Under the pieces are notes generated by a model. That model made no database searches and had not been told where the DNA came from. It saw nothing but the letters and a program-made list of their open reading frames with translations. This document shows positions 31,906-42,801 of a stretch of 64,000 nt of DNA, piece by piece. A program made the position numbers and the translations under genes. Source of the DNA: Cristatella mucedo (Eukaryota; Bryozoa; Phylactolaemata; Cristatellidae); contig WPIO01000009.1 of the NCBI GenBank assembly GCA_009760855.2, positions 8,524,001 through 8,588,000 of the forward strand. Reading direction: 5' to 3'. Each line of letters opens with the position of its first letter. Positions within the stretch are counted from its first letter, which is position 1.

Positions 31906-33078
31906 TCGTCAGGGCATGGCCGTCGGTCAAAACGCCTGTAATGGGGGCCATCGGAAGATTCCCGTGTATTGGGTGCAGTAAGCTGCTGATGTCACTTGTT
32001 TTTGCCAAACTGTGCGCAAGCCTTTGGCTCAGCCCCCTACCCTATAGGCTATTGTGAATTCAAGGTGTCTGCATACCTGGTTGTTTCCTGACCTCGATTC
32101 ATTCGATTCTAATTTATTTCTACGCACTAACGGTTTCTCGCATTGCTTTTCGTTGCTGGGTTTTGAAGTCTTAACTTGATTCGTATGACGGTTTTCAGAG
32201 CTGTTCTGTCTATATAGTTCCCGTGACCAGCCATGTACTTTCAGTTAGTGCCCACCACTTTCTCGCATTCTCTCAGCCCCATGATTTATAACTGTCATTG
32301 TCAGAGAGCCTTCCTTTGACAAGCCTTTCTTCCCCGGATTGCTTTCTTCTTGACCAAGTTTTCTGCCACCATTCGGTTCGTCCCGCCTCTCGTGCCTTGA
32401 CAATTTGCTGAATCAACATGCCTGCTTTTTGCGAAGCATACCTGGAATTACTTTCTTGCTGCATCCTTACTGAGCCCTGTCCTCTTGTCTCCTAGCAATT
32501 CCCAGTAATGTGTCTTTTTGGTCGTGGTCCGTAGGCGCAATGCCTCGCTATGCTTAGCTGGCAACACGCAGGGCTCGAAAACATTGGCTCCAGTTACCGG
32601 AAGTCCGGCGAACTTCTCAGTCATTGCCAGTGAATAGTGCAGCTTTCAGAGGTCTTGGTCGAATTGCAACTAAACTGTCTTTTTTGTAGTTAGATACGTG
32701 GTGCCTACAGGGGGGGGGGGACCTGCATTACACCCCCTTTGCCTTTAGGCAAGCAAGCAAGTTCGGCACGCCGGTCGCGATGTTGAGGCCCTGCTGTCGT
32801 ACTCGAGTGATTCGAATCGAGTGATTCGAATTCGAATTCGGAGGGCAGAGTCGCCCGTTGTCTTGCCCGTTGCACGCAATCAACGTATCGAGCAGTGCCT
32901 GCAGTGCCAAGAACAGTGCTGAGTATTTGGTCGCTGCAATCAGAACTGCCTGGCAAGACCGGGTCGCATTCAAGGCACAAATGATGAGCGTGCCCGTCAC
33001 TGGTGTCGGGCTTTGAATTCCAGCTGGGGGGTAGTGAAGATTGGGGGAGATCGTTGCTATCGTGGAGCCGTAATGGCC
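31906..33078. other. Intron sequence, nothing recognised
   Basis: Poly-G occurs at about 32710-32719, and a small tandem GAGTGATTCGAATC lies near 32804-32840. The 127-codon minus frame is unremarkable. Confidence 0.4.
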
Positions 33079-34097
33079 CACTATGCAAGTCCTCTGGACC
33101 CTATTCCCACTGTCCTGCTCCTACGTTGCATTGATCTGCTGCTGCCATGCATAACTAACATCATTAATATGTCATTAGCCTCAGGTCATGTCCCAGCACC
33201 TTTCAAAAAAGCTGTAGTCAGGCCTCTTCTCAAGAAAGCAACACTAGACCAAGAGAACTTGAGCAAGTACTGCCCAGTCTCCCTTCTACCATTCCTATCA
33301 AAGACACTGGAACGGGTCGTGGCAGACCAGCTGAACTCGTATATCGAAACCTCACACCTTGCTAGTAAGTTCCAGTCTGGCTTTAGAGCTAATCACTCCA
33401 CAGAGTCAGCATTGCTTAGGGTATACAACGACTTACTTAAGAATGCAGACATGGGTAGAGTGTCTCTGCTTGTTTTGCTTGATCTTTCGGCAGCTTTTGA
33501 CACCATCGATCACAACGTTCTTCTAGAGCGCCTCTCATCTCGCCTGGGCATCACTGGCACTGCTCTGCAGTGGTTCAGGTCCTATCTCAGTGGGAGACTC
33601 CAGAGTATTGACGTGAATGGACAAAGATCATCTGAAGTACCTCTGAAATATGGAGTATATATATAATATAGACTTTTCGGAATCCAACAGTCTAGAAATA
33701 CCTCGTACACACCTTAAATCCTTTGGAGACCGTGCATTTAGTTCGTATGCTCCCACATCCTGGAACTCCCTCCCTACCTGCGTCAGAACATCCTCTGACC
33801 TGACCACATTTAAAAGGAACTTAAAAACACACCTATTTAGGACAGCATTTAGTCGGTCCCTGTGATTAGTCCTTCACGTGCTTATGCATGCTGACACTGT
33901 GCATGCTGCCACTAACCACATTTGGATGCCGACCCTGTGCATGTCACCCCTAACCATGTTATTCATCTTGTTTGTTTTTCAAGCATGATTTTACTTGCCA
34001 TTCAATTGCATTTCCCTTTGCAGCAAATGTAAAGCGCCTAGAAAGAGATTGAGTTCTCTGAGGGTGCTTTATCAAGTACATTATTATTATTATTATT
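33079..34097 (+). mobile_element. LINE-A copy with RT palm and a large internal deletion
   Basis: Open frame to 33666. It reads SPLDPIPTVLLLRCIDLLLP, then FKKAVVRPLLKKATLDQENL, then LPFLSKTLERVVADQLNSYI and LDLSAAFDTIDHNVLLERLS (RT motif A with the first catalytic Asp), then a break after KYGV. At about 33653-33672 a TATA-rich filler joins this to the C-terminal coding end (SFGDRAFSSYAP). Relative to 38340-39115 about 0.8 kb is missing, including the ADD box. The 3' UTR and (ATT)n tail are intact. Confidence 0.88.
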
Positions 34098-34250
34098 AAG
34101 GCGGTTTCTTTTCACGACCTCAGTCGCGAGGTCGTGGGTTCGAATCCTGCAGTTGGCAATGCTTTATTGTCGCTCTAAGCAGTGGTAATAGCCTAATAGG
34201 TCTCTTCTGCCGCTATACTAATGAGGCTGTTCAATCAGCTTGTATTTTAT
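34098..34250 (+). mobile_element. SINE-2 copy joined to a LINE-A tail
   Basis: GGCGGTTTCTTTTCACGACC, palindromic CAGTCGCGAGGTCG, TTCGAATCCTGCAGTTGGC and a GGCTGTTCAATCAGCTTG tail. It begins immediately after the (ATT)n of the LINE-A copy. Confidence 0.85.
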
Positions 34251-34371
34251 TTTTTATTGTGGTGAGGGAGATTGGAGCTGGGGAGGGGGAGATCGGGCCA
34301 AAGTCTGTGTTCCTGTGAATCCCAGTTGTTTTGCCTGGAGCTTCATCGGCCACTTTTTTCATTTGCCCTGC

Positions 34372-34592
34372 TTTACCCGGATCTTAGCCTATAGGTGCTT
34401 GCACTTAGCGACATAGGTCGTGGGCTCGAGTCCTTCAGTGAGCCAAGTCTCTCTATTGCTCGACTACAGGCGTGATTAGTATTATTACAGGATTATTTTA
34501 TTATTATTAGTATTATTACAGGAGTGATTGTGGCTGAGGCTCTTCTGTCCCTGTGCTGCTAATGAGGCTGTTTTATCAACTGGCCTTTAGGT
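34372..34592 (+). mobile_element. SINE-2 related copy with an inserted repeat
   Basis: ATCTTAGCCTATAGGTGCTT head, GGTCGTGGGCTCGAGTCCTT, then a duplicated ACAGG-GTGATT with TTATTA filler, GGCTGAGGCTCTTCTGTCCC and ATGAGGCTGTTTTATCA. Confidence 0.65.
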
Positions 34593-35179
34593 TAACTTTG
34601 CATATACCAGCATGGTTGTCGATCCTTGGTTATCGCCTATAACGTTCGTTTGTACGGTGGCTTAGAGTGCTGGTGTAAGTGCTTCTTGATGTGCATGTGC
34701 TAATGTGTATGCATGCTCATCGCATGCCTCTGCTCATCGCGTGCCTCACTCGTCACATGTGAAGTCAATGTGACATCAATGTGACGTCATAACGTCACAT
34801 TCTCTTCCTGCGGCCTGGTCCTCGGCTTGGTCCCGGCAGTGGCCTGTGTTGGCTACAGTGGCTCGAAGTGGAGTTCTCGACGTGGAGTTGGTGGCTGTAG
34901 TGCCACCAGAGCCTTGATTGGCTGTTCGAAAAGACTGGCAGCCGCTGGTCAGCGGATCGCCGAGCCAGGAAGCCCGCCGCTGCATCACATTTCACCTTGT
35001 AATCATTGCTGCCTAGCGGTCATCTGACTCTTTCGGCTGTATAAGCAGGCCTTGTTGCAGTGTTGTTCTTGCTCTTGTTCCAAGCGATTTATAGCGTTTT
35101 TGGCGTGTAACCAAGGCTTTTCAAACTTCTTCCAGTCCAGAGTCGTGGAGATTCCTTTTAATTCATAAAAAAAACTTCA
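34593..35179. other. No recognisable feature
   Basis: Contains a GTGACGTCA palindrome cluster near 34768-34800 (TGTGACATCAATGTGACGTC). The rest is unrecognised; LINE-B sequence may start before 35180. Confidence 0.4.
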
Positions 35180-35183
35180 AAAG

Positions 35184-36430
35184 ATGCGCCACGTTAAGAG
35201 CAGGCTTAAACGTTGCTTTAAGAAATTAGGCTCTGGTGCAGATCTAATCAATTTCAAAGATTTCCTTCGAGTTTACACCCGGAAGCTTAAACAAGTCAGG
35301 GCTTCTTTTTTCACTCGAATACTGAATTCCTGCCAGTCAGGCCCAAAACATATTTATAAGACAGTAAACAATTTACTGGCCAATGCTGAGAGGTCTGACT
35401 CCCAAGATATTAACTGCTCAGCCGAAAAGTTTTCCGCCTTCTTTACTTAAAAAATTGTGCACATTCGTGCTTCCTTGAAGCCCCCTCCGAGTAAAGCAAT
35501 TGTGGAATCACAACCAGTGACATTCCTTATAAGGTTTTCCATGGTTTGTGCGTGCGATGTTGCTACCTTAATAAGGTCTAGTAAAAAGAGCTCGTCTCCT
35601 GAAGACCCCTTACCATCATCCCTGTGGTCTTCACTGGCAGACCAACTTAGCCTTACCATGACCGAGACTTTTAATGCTTCTTTGGAAAAAGGGGTCGCAC
35701 CCAAGTCCTTCAAATCGGCAATCATTAGACCGATACTTCAAAAGCCTGGATTAGGTACAGAGGTCTTTGCAAACTATCGCCCAGTTTCTATTCTTCCTTT
35801 TTTGTCAAAGATTCTTGAAAAAATTGTCACCAAGCAGCTGGTAACACACATTGAAAAGAATGAAATGTTAGAAACATTTCAATCGGGGTTCAAGAGGCAG
35901 CACTCCACTGAAACTTCTCTCCTCCGTGTTAACAATGACATTCTATGCAGCAATGATGTCGGGAATGTTACTGTCCTAGCTCTGCTAGATCTGTCAGCTG
36001 CCTTCGACACCATTGATCATGATGTCCTACTTGAACGATTGAGAACAACGATCGGTCTGGCTGACGGGGCACTGGCCTGGTTTAAATCGTAGTTCTCTGA
36101 TTCATGTTTAATCCGTGTCGTGTGGGGGGTCAGGTCTCACCTACGGGTCACCTGTGGAGCCCCTCGAGGGTCTGTCCTCGGTCCCTTGCTGTTCTCCATT
36201 TATACACAACCTTTGGGAAAAGTGATTAAGGCCCATGGAGTAGAATATCACTTTTATGCTGACGATACTCAGCTATCTGTCATTGAAACCGCCGGAATCT
36301 GCTGCAGCACTGAATGCTTGCCTTCCCGATATTCGATCCTGGATGTCGGACAATTTCTTGAAACTAAATGACGATACAACCAAACTGCTGCTCATAGGAC
36401 ACCCTAAGCGTGTGGCTGAATTTTAAGGCT
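35184..36430 (+). pseudogene. LINE-B reverse transcriptase, inactivated
   Basis: One frame runs 35184-36371 with two stops (TAA at 35448-35450, TAG at 36090-36092). Landmarks in order: FKSAIIRPILQKPG, YRPVSILPFLSKILEK, FQSGFKRQHSTETSLLRVNN, LDLSAAFDTIDHDVLLERL (motif A), [20 protein letters not shown] (motif B, with R where Q is usual) and [10 protein letters not shown] (motif C). Near 36290 a frameshift moves the reading to a frame encoding [20 protein letters not shown]. All the catalytic Asp codons remain, but the protein cannot be made whole. Confidence 0.88.
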
Positions 36431-36843
36431 TTGCCCCTCTAATAGGTGAAGCTGTTGTGTGACCATTACCACATGCTCGAAATTTAGGTGTCGTTTTCGA
36501 CAGCTACCTAAATTTTAAAAGCTTAATTCAAAAGACTGCTTCTACAGCTAGCCACCACGTCTGATCCCTGTCTAAGATTAGGAGCTGTCTTCCACAGTGG
36601 CTTCTAAAGTATTTAACTAGCTCCTTAGTTCTGTCTCGGCTTGATTATTGTAATTCACTTTTTGCTGGGCTACCAAAAAAAGCAACTAGGCCACTGCAAA
36701 CGGCTAAGAATATGGCTGCAAGACTAGTCTTCAAGTCCAAGAGATTTGACCACGTGTCTCCTTTGCTAAAAGAGCTAGGATGGCTGTCGGTTGATCAAGG
36801 ATATAGAGCAAAGTTCTTACTCTGACCCACAAGGCCTGCCACG

Positions 36844-37073
36844 GCTTGGCTTCTCCATACCTAGCTGAACTGCTGCACCAGTTTCAGCCTCCTCGTGCTC
36901 TCAGATCCTGTGTGGACAATAAATTAGCTTTTCCATTCCTCCGCTTAGAGACCGTTGGCGACAGAAGCTTTAGCTCTGCAGGTCCTAGACTGTGGAACTC
37001 GCTTCCACAATTCTTAAGCAACGGCAACTGCTCTCCTGCTGCCGACTATGGCTGTTCTTTTCAGCGATCCTGA
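36844..37073 (+). pseudogene. LINE-B ORF C-terminal end
   Basis: Open for 75 codons: SPYLAELLHQFQPPRALRSC, then ETVGDRSFSSAGPRLWNSLP. This is the typical conserved C-terminus of L2/CR1 ORF2 (compare SFGDRAFSSYAP-AWNSLP of LINE-A). It is separated from the RT part by frameshifts in 36430-36840. Confidence 0.85.
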
Positions 37074-37096
37074 GCTGCTACTTTCATGCTACTCAC

Positions 37097-37262
37097 TAAT
37101 AAATATTTGCAGATTTAACAGCTTCTTTTGTATAGCGACAGAAGAACCTTTACGGCTATCACCTCCGCTTGCATTGGCGATAAAGGATCGCCTACCACAG
37201 GATTCGAACCCATGACTCGTGACCGAGGTCGTGAAAAGCAACCGCCTTATAGTGAGCCATTA
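37097..37262 (-). mobile_element. SINE-2 copy inside LINE-B
   Basis: AGATTTAACAGCTTCTTTTG, TTACGGCTATCACCTCCGCT, GGATTCGAACCCATGACTCG and CGCCTTATAGTGAGCCATTA. First of two tandem copies in the same orientation. Confidence 0.9.
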
Positions 37263-37267
37263 AATAA

Positions 37268-37452
37268 ATAATAAATCCTAGCTGATTTAACAGCCTCTTT
37301 TTGTATAGCGACAGAAGAGCCTTTGCCGCTATCACTACCGCTTGCAGTGGCGATAAAGGACCGCCCACCGCACGGATTCGAATCCACGACCTGGGGGGCC
37401 GAGGTCATGAAAGCAACCGCCTTACCTAGTGAGCCATCACGGCTTACTACCT
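37268..37452 (-). mobile_element. SINE-2 copy inside LINE-B (second)
   Basis: Begins with an AATAAATAATAAATCCTAGC tail, then CGGATTCGAATCCACGACCT, a palindrome around GGGGGGCCGAGGTC and CCTTACCTAGTGAGCCATCA. LINE-B resumes at ACTACCTCAACTGC, duplicating the ACTCACTA-like target. Confidence 0.9.
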
Positions 37453-37639
37453 CAACTGCTCTCCTGACTCTGCTATGCTTCCCACTTTCTCTATGTTACA
37501 TGAGATGAAGTCTGTTGGCTACCGTTTCTGTTTACCTAGGGTTTGAGTGCGATGTACAAAACCCTCCCTCGTAACACCCACGTAGTCTTTGTGGAGTTAA
37601 AGGCAGAGATAGATTATGCTACAGTAGTTGCTGTCAGAG

Positions 37640-39540
37640 TGAAAACTGTCTTCTTCACTCTTGCTGCTCAATACCCCTTTCGACCTGTCATTATTGGTAG
37701 ACTGCTAACACACGACACTACCTAACGTACTTAACTACTTTGCACCACTGACTAAGTGCAGTGTCTAGGCTCTTACACAGATGGCACATGGTTTACAGCA
37801 GGCATTAAACTAGATAGGTGTACGAAATGCAAGCTTGAGAAAGCCTCCAAAAGAGTAGGATTGACTGTTCATAGTCGTCATACGAGGAGACTACTCTAGA
37901 TCATCCTTGTCGATCCTAGCAAAGGCCAAGTCAAGCTTCTGTACAAATATTGTTGGATCACTGATGCAACATCCAAAAATGCTGATGGCTATTCCTATCA
38001 AAGACACTGGAACAGGTCGTGGCAGACCAGCTGAACTCGTATATCGAAACCTCACACCTTGCTAGTAAGTTCCAGTCTGGCTTTAGAGCTAATCACTCCA
38101 CAGAGTCAGCATTGCTTAGGGTATACAACAACCTACTTAGGAATGCAGACATGGGTAGAGTGTCTCTGCTTGTTTTGCTCGATCTTTCGGCAGCTTTTGA
38201 CACCATCGATCACAAAGTTCTTCTAGAGTGCCTCTCATCTCGCCTGGGCATCACTGACACTGCCCTGCAGTGGTTCAAGTCCTATCTCAGTGGGAGACTC
38301 CAGAGTATTGACGTGAATGGACAAAGATCATCTGAAGTACCTCTGAAATATGGAGTACCTCAGGGCTCCGTGCTAGGTCCGGTTCTTTTCACGGTTTATA
38401 CTCTGCCTTTTGCTGATGTGATTGCCAAGCACAATCTAGGCTTTCACTCCTATGCGGATGACACTCAGTTGTACCTTTGCTTTGATCCCTCCCAGCCTTC
38501 GAGCACCTCAAATTCTCTGAACTCACTAGCTGCATGCATTGATGACATCCGCACATGGCTGGCAGCAAATTTTCTAAAACTAAACGATGATAAAACTAAC
38601 TTACTTGTTATGGGCAAACCGAGTGTGATTCAGAGATTGGAGAGGCTGACTCTCAAAATTGGCTCTGCCAGCATATCTCCAGTTGAATCAGCTCGAAATC
38701 TAGGTGTCATATTCCAAAGCGACCTCTCGTTAGACGACCATATCAGCTCCACGGTCAAATCTGCCTATTTTTAGCTTCATAACATTGGTAAAATTTGGGC
38801 TTGTTTAGATAAGGATACCACATCTAAGTTGGTCCATGCATTCGTGACATCTCGTCTCGACTTCTGCAACTCACTGCTTACTGGCCTACCAGCATGTGCG
38901 ATCAGGCGATTGCAGCTGGTGCAAAACTCGGCAGCTAGACTTGTCTGTCGTGAGCGTTGCAGTTGCCACATTGCTCCAGTTCTCGCCGACCTGCACTGGT
39001 TACCAGTCAAGCAACGGATTGACTTCAAGGTTTTGTCGCTCACTTTTAGGTCCCTTCACTCTATGGCTCCAGCCTATCTGTCAGATATACTCTTCCATCA
39101 GACCAAGCATCGTACCACCCGCTTTTCGGAATCCAGCAGTCTAGAAATACCTCGTACACACCTTAAATCCTTTGGAGACCGTGCATTTAGTTCGTATGCT
39201 CCCACAGCCTGGAACTCCCTCCCGACCTGCGTCAGAACATCCCCCGACCTGACCACATTTAAAAGGAACTTAAAAACACCTATTTAGGACAGCATTTAGT
39301 GGGTCCCTGTGATTCGTCCTTGATATGCTTATGCGTGCTGACATTGTGCATGCTGCCACTAACCACATTTGCATGCCGACCCTGTGCATGTCACCCCTAA
39401 CCATGTTATTCATTTTGTTTGTTTTTCAAGCATGATTTTACTTGCCATTCAATTGCATTTTACTTTGCAGCAAATGTAAAGCGCCTAGAGAGAGATTAAG
39501 TTCTCTGAGGGCGCTTTATCAAGTGAAATGTTATTATTAT
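37640..39540 (+). mobile_element. LINE-A, best preserved copy
   Basis: 37640-37985 is the pre-RT region, homologous to 5814-6160 in reverse (AGGTGTACGAAATGCAAGCT, GCTTGAGAAAGC). A small internal deletion then joins RT sequence at 37986. The 3' UTR has the CATGTCACCCCTAACCATGT block, the tail GAGAGATTAAGTTCTCTGAG and GGCGCTTTATCAAGTG, then (TTA)n. It lies just downstream of the LINE-B copy. Confidence 0.9.
37984..39287 (+). pseudogene. LINE-A reverse transcriptase and C-terminal domain, nearly intact
   Basis: One frame with a single in-frame TAG (38772-38774, where other copies have Gln) and a 2-bp loss at the end that alters KTHLFR to KTPI plus stop. From 38019: LDLSAAFDTIDHKVL near residue 55 (motif A), GVPQGSVLGPVLF near 112 (motif B), YADDTQLY at 145-152 (motif C, catalytic ADD), then [15 protein letters not shown] and [20 protein letters not shown]. 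After the TAG: HAFVTSRLDFCNSLLTGLP, then LHWLPVKQRIDFKVLSLTFR, then SFGDRAFSSYAPTAWNSLPT. Motif wording and order match the L2 clade of LINEs (family knowledge, not searched). Confidence 0.92.
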
Positions 39541-40480
39541 TATTATTATAACAATCTCTTTAACCACTCCCAGGTTAGCTCCTTACCTAGTGATCCTTTT
39601 GGTGACCTTGCCGATCGCTTCTCTAGCTTCTTTGTCACCATGATAGACAAGATCAGAGAGTCCATCCCTCGAGTTGCAGCATTCCCTCTGAACTCCTATC
39701 CTTCACACCAACACAGGACCCCTCTCCCTCGATTCCGTGCACTCCCTTGATGTCTGGATGCAAGGAGGCCTTATGAGTGAACTTATCCTGAGTTTCCTCT
39801 CCCTCTCGAAGAAGAGTAGACTAGTCCTGTAGACCCAACTGTTCTACTTCTACGATCCTTAGATCTGCTGCTGCCATGGATGACTAACATTATAAATATG
39901 TTCTTATTCTCAGATCACGTCCCCGAACCTTTTTAAAAGGCTGTTGTTAAGCCACTAAAATGCTAGACCGGGAGATCTTGAGCAGCTCCCACCCTGTCTA
40001 TCTTTTACCGTTCCTATCAAAGACCTTGAAACGAGTCGATTCAGACCAGCTGAACTCACAAATGGAAACTTCACACCTAGTTAGTAAGTTCCTGTCGGAG
40101 TTTAGAGCTAATCACTACACAGAGTCAGTGTTCCTTAGTGTGTATATCGACCTTCTCAGGAATGCAGACTTGGGTAAAGTCTCTCTGCCTGTTATGCTCT
40201 TTCGGCAGCGTTCGATACTATTGACCATAAAGTCCTTCTTGAGCGTCTCTCATCTCGCCTGGGCATCACTGGCACTGCTCTGCAGTGGTTCAGGTCCTAT
40301 CTCAGTGGGAGACTCCAGTGTATTGATGTGAACGGACAAAGATCATCTGAGGAACCATCAAAGTACGCCACCATACTAGGCTTAATTGCTTAGAAAGAGA
40401 TTGAGTTCTCTGTGGGTACTAGATCAAATTTATTATTGTTATTATTAATATTATTATTATTACTACTACTATTATTATTA
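39541..40480 (+). mobile_element. LINE-A copy inserted at the previous copy's tail
   Basis: Begins exactly at the end of the preceding (ATT)n with the pre-RT region (LFNHSQVSSLPSDPFGDLAD, then RFSSFFVTMIDKIRESIPRV). It proceeds through RT palm sequence (LSSRLGIT-TALQWFRSYLSG-like) to about 40360. It then jumps to the final 40 bp (GAAAGAGATTGAGTTCTCTG) and a TTATTATTA tail. The ADD box and C-terminal region are deleted. Confidence 0.85.
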
Positions 40481-42663
40481 GCTGCCAGTGGCAGGAGCCG
40501 CCTTGCGCAGGCGCTCGTGGGAAAACCCATGCTTTGCTCGCAGGTTGCTTGCCCTGCTTGCTGCTGCTGAGTGCACGACTGCCGCTTCCTTCTGCTTTCT
40601 GTCCGCCATGTTCCGGTCGCCGTCCCACCCCTCCCATTTTCATTCCTGCCTTGCATTTATGCTGAGATGTTATGGAATCAGCTGAAGCCCGGACTGGCGA
40701 GGTGCAGTGCCGCTAGCTTTTGGCAGACGTGGCACGTGTGCGCGGCCAGTGCCTGTGGCTCCAAGAGACTCGCTCAGCGTTGCCGCACTGCCTCCTGCGT
40801 TTTTGGAGAGGAGCCGCCACCGAGCCGCTTCGGCCTTGGTCGGCTAGCTGGCTTGGTCCACAGAGGTACTGTCCGGGCAGAGCCCCCCCCCCCATACGGC
40901 TCCGGCCTTTTTGCAGCAGGCTTTCGTGATGTGTGTGGCAGCTGCCTTGCCGAGCTGTCGATTGCCGAGATTCGGAGCATTCGGCCTGGTCAGAGTGCCT
41001 GCTGTTTAGTGCCGACTGCTGACCTTTTCCGTGGGTTGCTGCCCGGCTTTGGTCAAACCTCGGCAGCAGCCGTCTGGACTCTTGGCTTCTCCGGTCCGAT
41101 TTGCATAGCCCATTTTATAGCCTGCAGCCCCAAGCAGCCGGCCCTAGGTGCTGTTTAGTCGTCAGCCGGCTTAGCCAGAAGAAATTGTCTTGCAAAATAT
41201 GAGGCCTCCCGCAGTTCCCATGGCGAAATTGAGGTTGTCTACACAGCCCTGATTGCTGCTGCCACTGCAGCTGCCCCTGCATGAGCAGATGGGGAGAGCC
41301 CTTGAGCCTTTGTTTATTAATAGCTTCTGCGGGCTGGCTGGCCGTGGGCAGCTCAGGGCTCAGCATTCACAGCTGGGGGGGGGGGACTTTGATCCGACAG
41401 GACCTCGTTTGTTAGCTTCTTCGACGATGCCCACTGTTGCCTCAGCCCTGTCACTGCATCCAGCTGCCAACTCCATTCCTGTGCCTCGTTGTCATCGGCA
41501 TTCGACCTTGCTACCGGTTTCCTTTGATTGTCCATGTCGACCTCTTTGTGTGGGCCGGCCTAGTCGACGCATTTCTTATAGCCGAGTTTGCGCGCCTTTT
41601 TTCAGAAGCGTCGTTTGCACTCTCGAGATGGCTTTCGTGAGAAGGGTGCATGTGGCCAGTTCATCTCGGGCATCTATTGCAGGGCATAGTTTATCGAGCC
41701 TGCATCGCCGGCCGGACGTGCGAGTGCCAGCTGAGGACCGCAGCTGCAGTCCAGTGCCGGCGGCAATGTCAAATGAACTGCAGATTTTGCTCATCGTCAC
41801 TTTGAAAAGTCATGCGGCATTTGATAGTTTCGTATTCGAATGCCGGTTCCATCCAGTCCCCTCGTCGCCACAAGCGGCTATGTGGAGCGTCTTGACTGCT
41901 CATGTGCGTGAGCACAATTTGAGCACTTTTGCCGAGCAGACCACGGGTTGCCATTGTCGTCTAATTTTTTCGCGTGACCTCAATGACAAGACTTGTGTTC
42001 TTTCTAAACGTTTCCTTGGGGTGGGAAGGACAACGACATCCGCGGTTCGCGGTAGTCGCTTGGCCACCCGAGTGGCGATTTGGGCGTTGAGTCGTGGGAT
42101 TTCTCTGGATTTCGTGCCTCCTCGCTTTCTGTCACCTGTGCATGTCACCGTGGCATTGTGCCATGTCGTACCAATCGACTCCTATAAATCAGCACTGCCA
42201 TGCAAACGTGGGCCAGCCGCTCGTAAGGCTTGTCTTTGCTGATCCGGTTCGAGGCTTTGGAGTCAGGCCTCGTGCTGCATGTCGGATGTGGAAAAGTAAG
42301 CTTTCTTCGGTCCCTTAGCCTTACGAAGTGGTGGACCCAGCCTGGTGGACCCAGCATGCCTTTGGAACGCAGCAGCTCAGCGTCAGCTGACGACAAAAGC
42401 AAAAAGGCAACTTTAGCAGTCACGAGCGTTGTGTCTGCACTGTAGAGGCACGTGCTAACCATAATGTGCTCGCTATCGTCGTCTTGACTTCAGCAACCTT
42501 ATCTCCGACTCACATGGTGGCATGCACATGGCTCGTTGAGATCGTTGACTGCTGTCTTTTTTCAAAGTTAATTGAAGTGTTGTCGAACCCTGTTTGAAGC
42601 TGTCGGTCATCCCTATCGGAGCGAAAATATTTGACTGTCACGTGACGTCGTCTGGTGTTTCAG
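40481..42663. other. GC-rich intron block with long plus-strand open frames
   Basis: No mobile element is recognised. Two consecutive long plus frames (40571-41158 and 41289-42242) lie in A-poor sequence. Poly-C (about 40884-40892) and poly-G (about 41377-41385) runs occur. Confidence 0.4.
41289..42242 (+). CDS. Unrecognised 317-codon open frame inside an OTU-gene intron
   Basis: ATG at 41289; the same frame is open a little further upstream. There is no stop until 42242. The translation is Ser/Arg/Leu-rich with no domain, signal peptide or membrane segment that I recognise. The region is low in A on this strand (CTG-, TCG- and TTT-rich), which removes stop codons by composition. A second long same-strand frame lies just upstream (40571-41158, other phase). 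It could be a chance frame, an unannotated exon or a decayed element; chance is the default. Confidence 0.18.
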   Translation: MGRALEPLFINSFCGLAGRGQLRAQHSQLGGGDFDPTGPRLLASSTMPTVASALSLHPAANSIPVPRCHRHSTLLPVSFDCPCRPLCVGRPSRRISYSRVCAPFFRSVVCTLEMAFVRRVHVASSSRASIAGHSLSSLHRRPDVRVPAEDRSCSPVPAAMSNELQILLIVTLKSHAAFDSFVFECRFHPVPSSPQAAMWSVLTAHVREHNLSTFAEQTTGCHCRLIFSRDLNDKTCVLSKRFLGVGRTTTSAVRGSRLATRVAIWALSRGISLDFVPPRFLSPVHVTVALCHVVPIDSYKSALPCKRGPAARKACLC

Positions 42664-42801
42664 GTCCGCGGCACTCACAGCCCAAAAGCAAGGGAGCTGC
42701 ACGTGGCCTACCACGACGACCTGCACTATTCCAGCATTCGCAAGGCCGGTGACAGCTCTGCTCAGCCTTCGAACATCCGGCTCCACCAGCAGCAGCAGGA
42801 G
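42664..42801 (+). CDS. OTUD3-like deubiquitinase, catalytic His exon
   Basis: Third recognised exon, 14.2 kb downstream. The acceptor is GTGTTTCAG ending at 42663. It encodes 46 codons in phase 0, matching the phase-0 end of the previous exon. The translation begins VRGTHSPKARELHVAYHDDL and continues HYSSIRK. In OTUD3 the equivalent is IRGTE--S-VRELHIAY---EHYDSVR, and the His of the HY pair is the catalytic histidine. The exon then becomes Ser/Gln-rich and ends in four Gln and a Glu. No GT donor follows; GAG|GCAAGC fits a GC-AG intron at 42802. Read-through instead reaches a stop three codons further on, which would truncate the protein right after the OTU domain. Confidence 0.88.

Larger units (their letters stand above)
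35180..37622 (+). mobile_element. LINE-B, longest copy (L2-like)
   Basis: Reads from the pre-RT linker to the 3' UTR; two SINE-2 copies (37097-37262 and 37268-37452) are inserted near the end. The 3' part after the SINEs (AGATGAAGTCTGTTGGCTAC, CACGTAGTCTTTGTGGAGTT) matches 13060-13200 in reverse. The LINE-B protein differs clearly from LINE-A but has the same architecture. No endonuclease region is recognised upstream. Confidence 0.85.

Noticed and set aside
32705..33088. 127-codon minus frame as a gene
   Set aside because: It overlaps a second frame of similar length in another phase, runs into a poly-G stretch and the LINE-A start, and has no motif.
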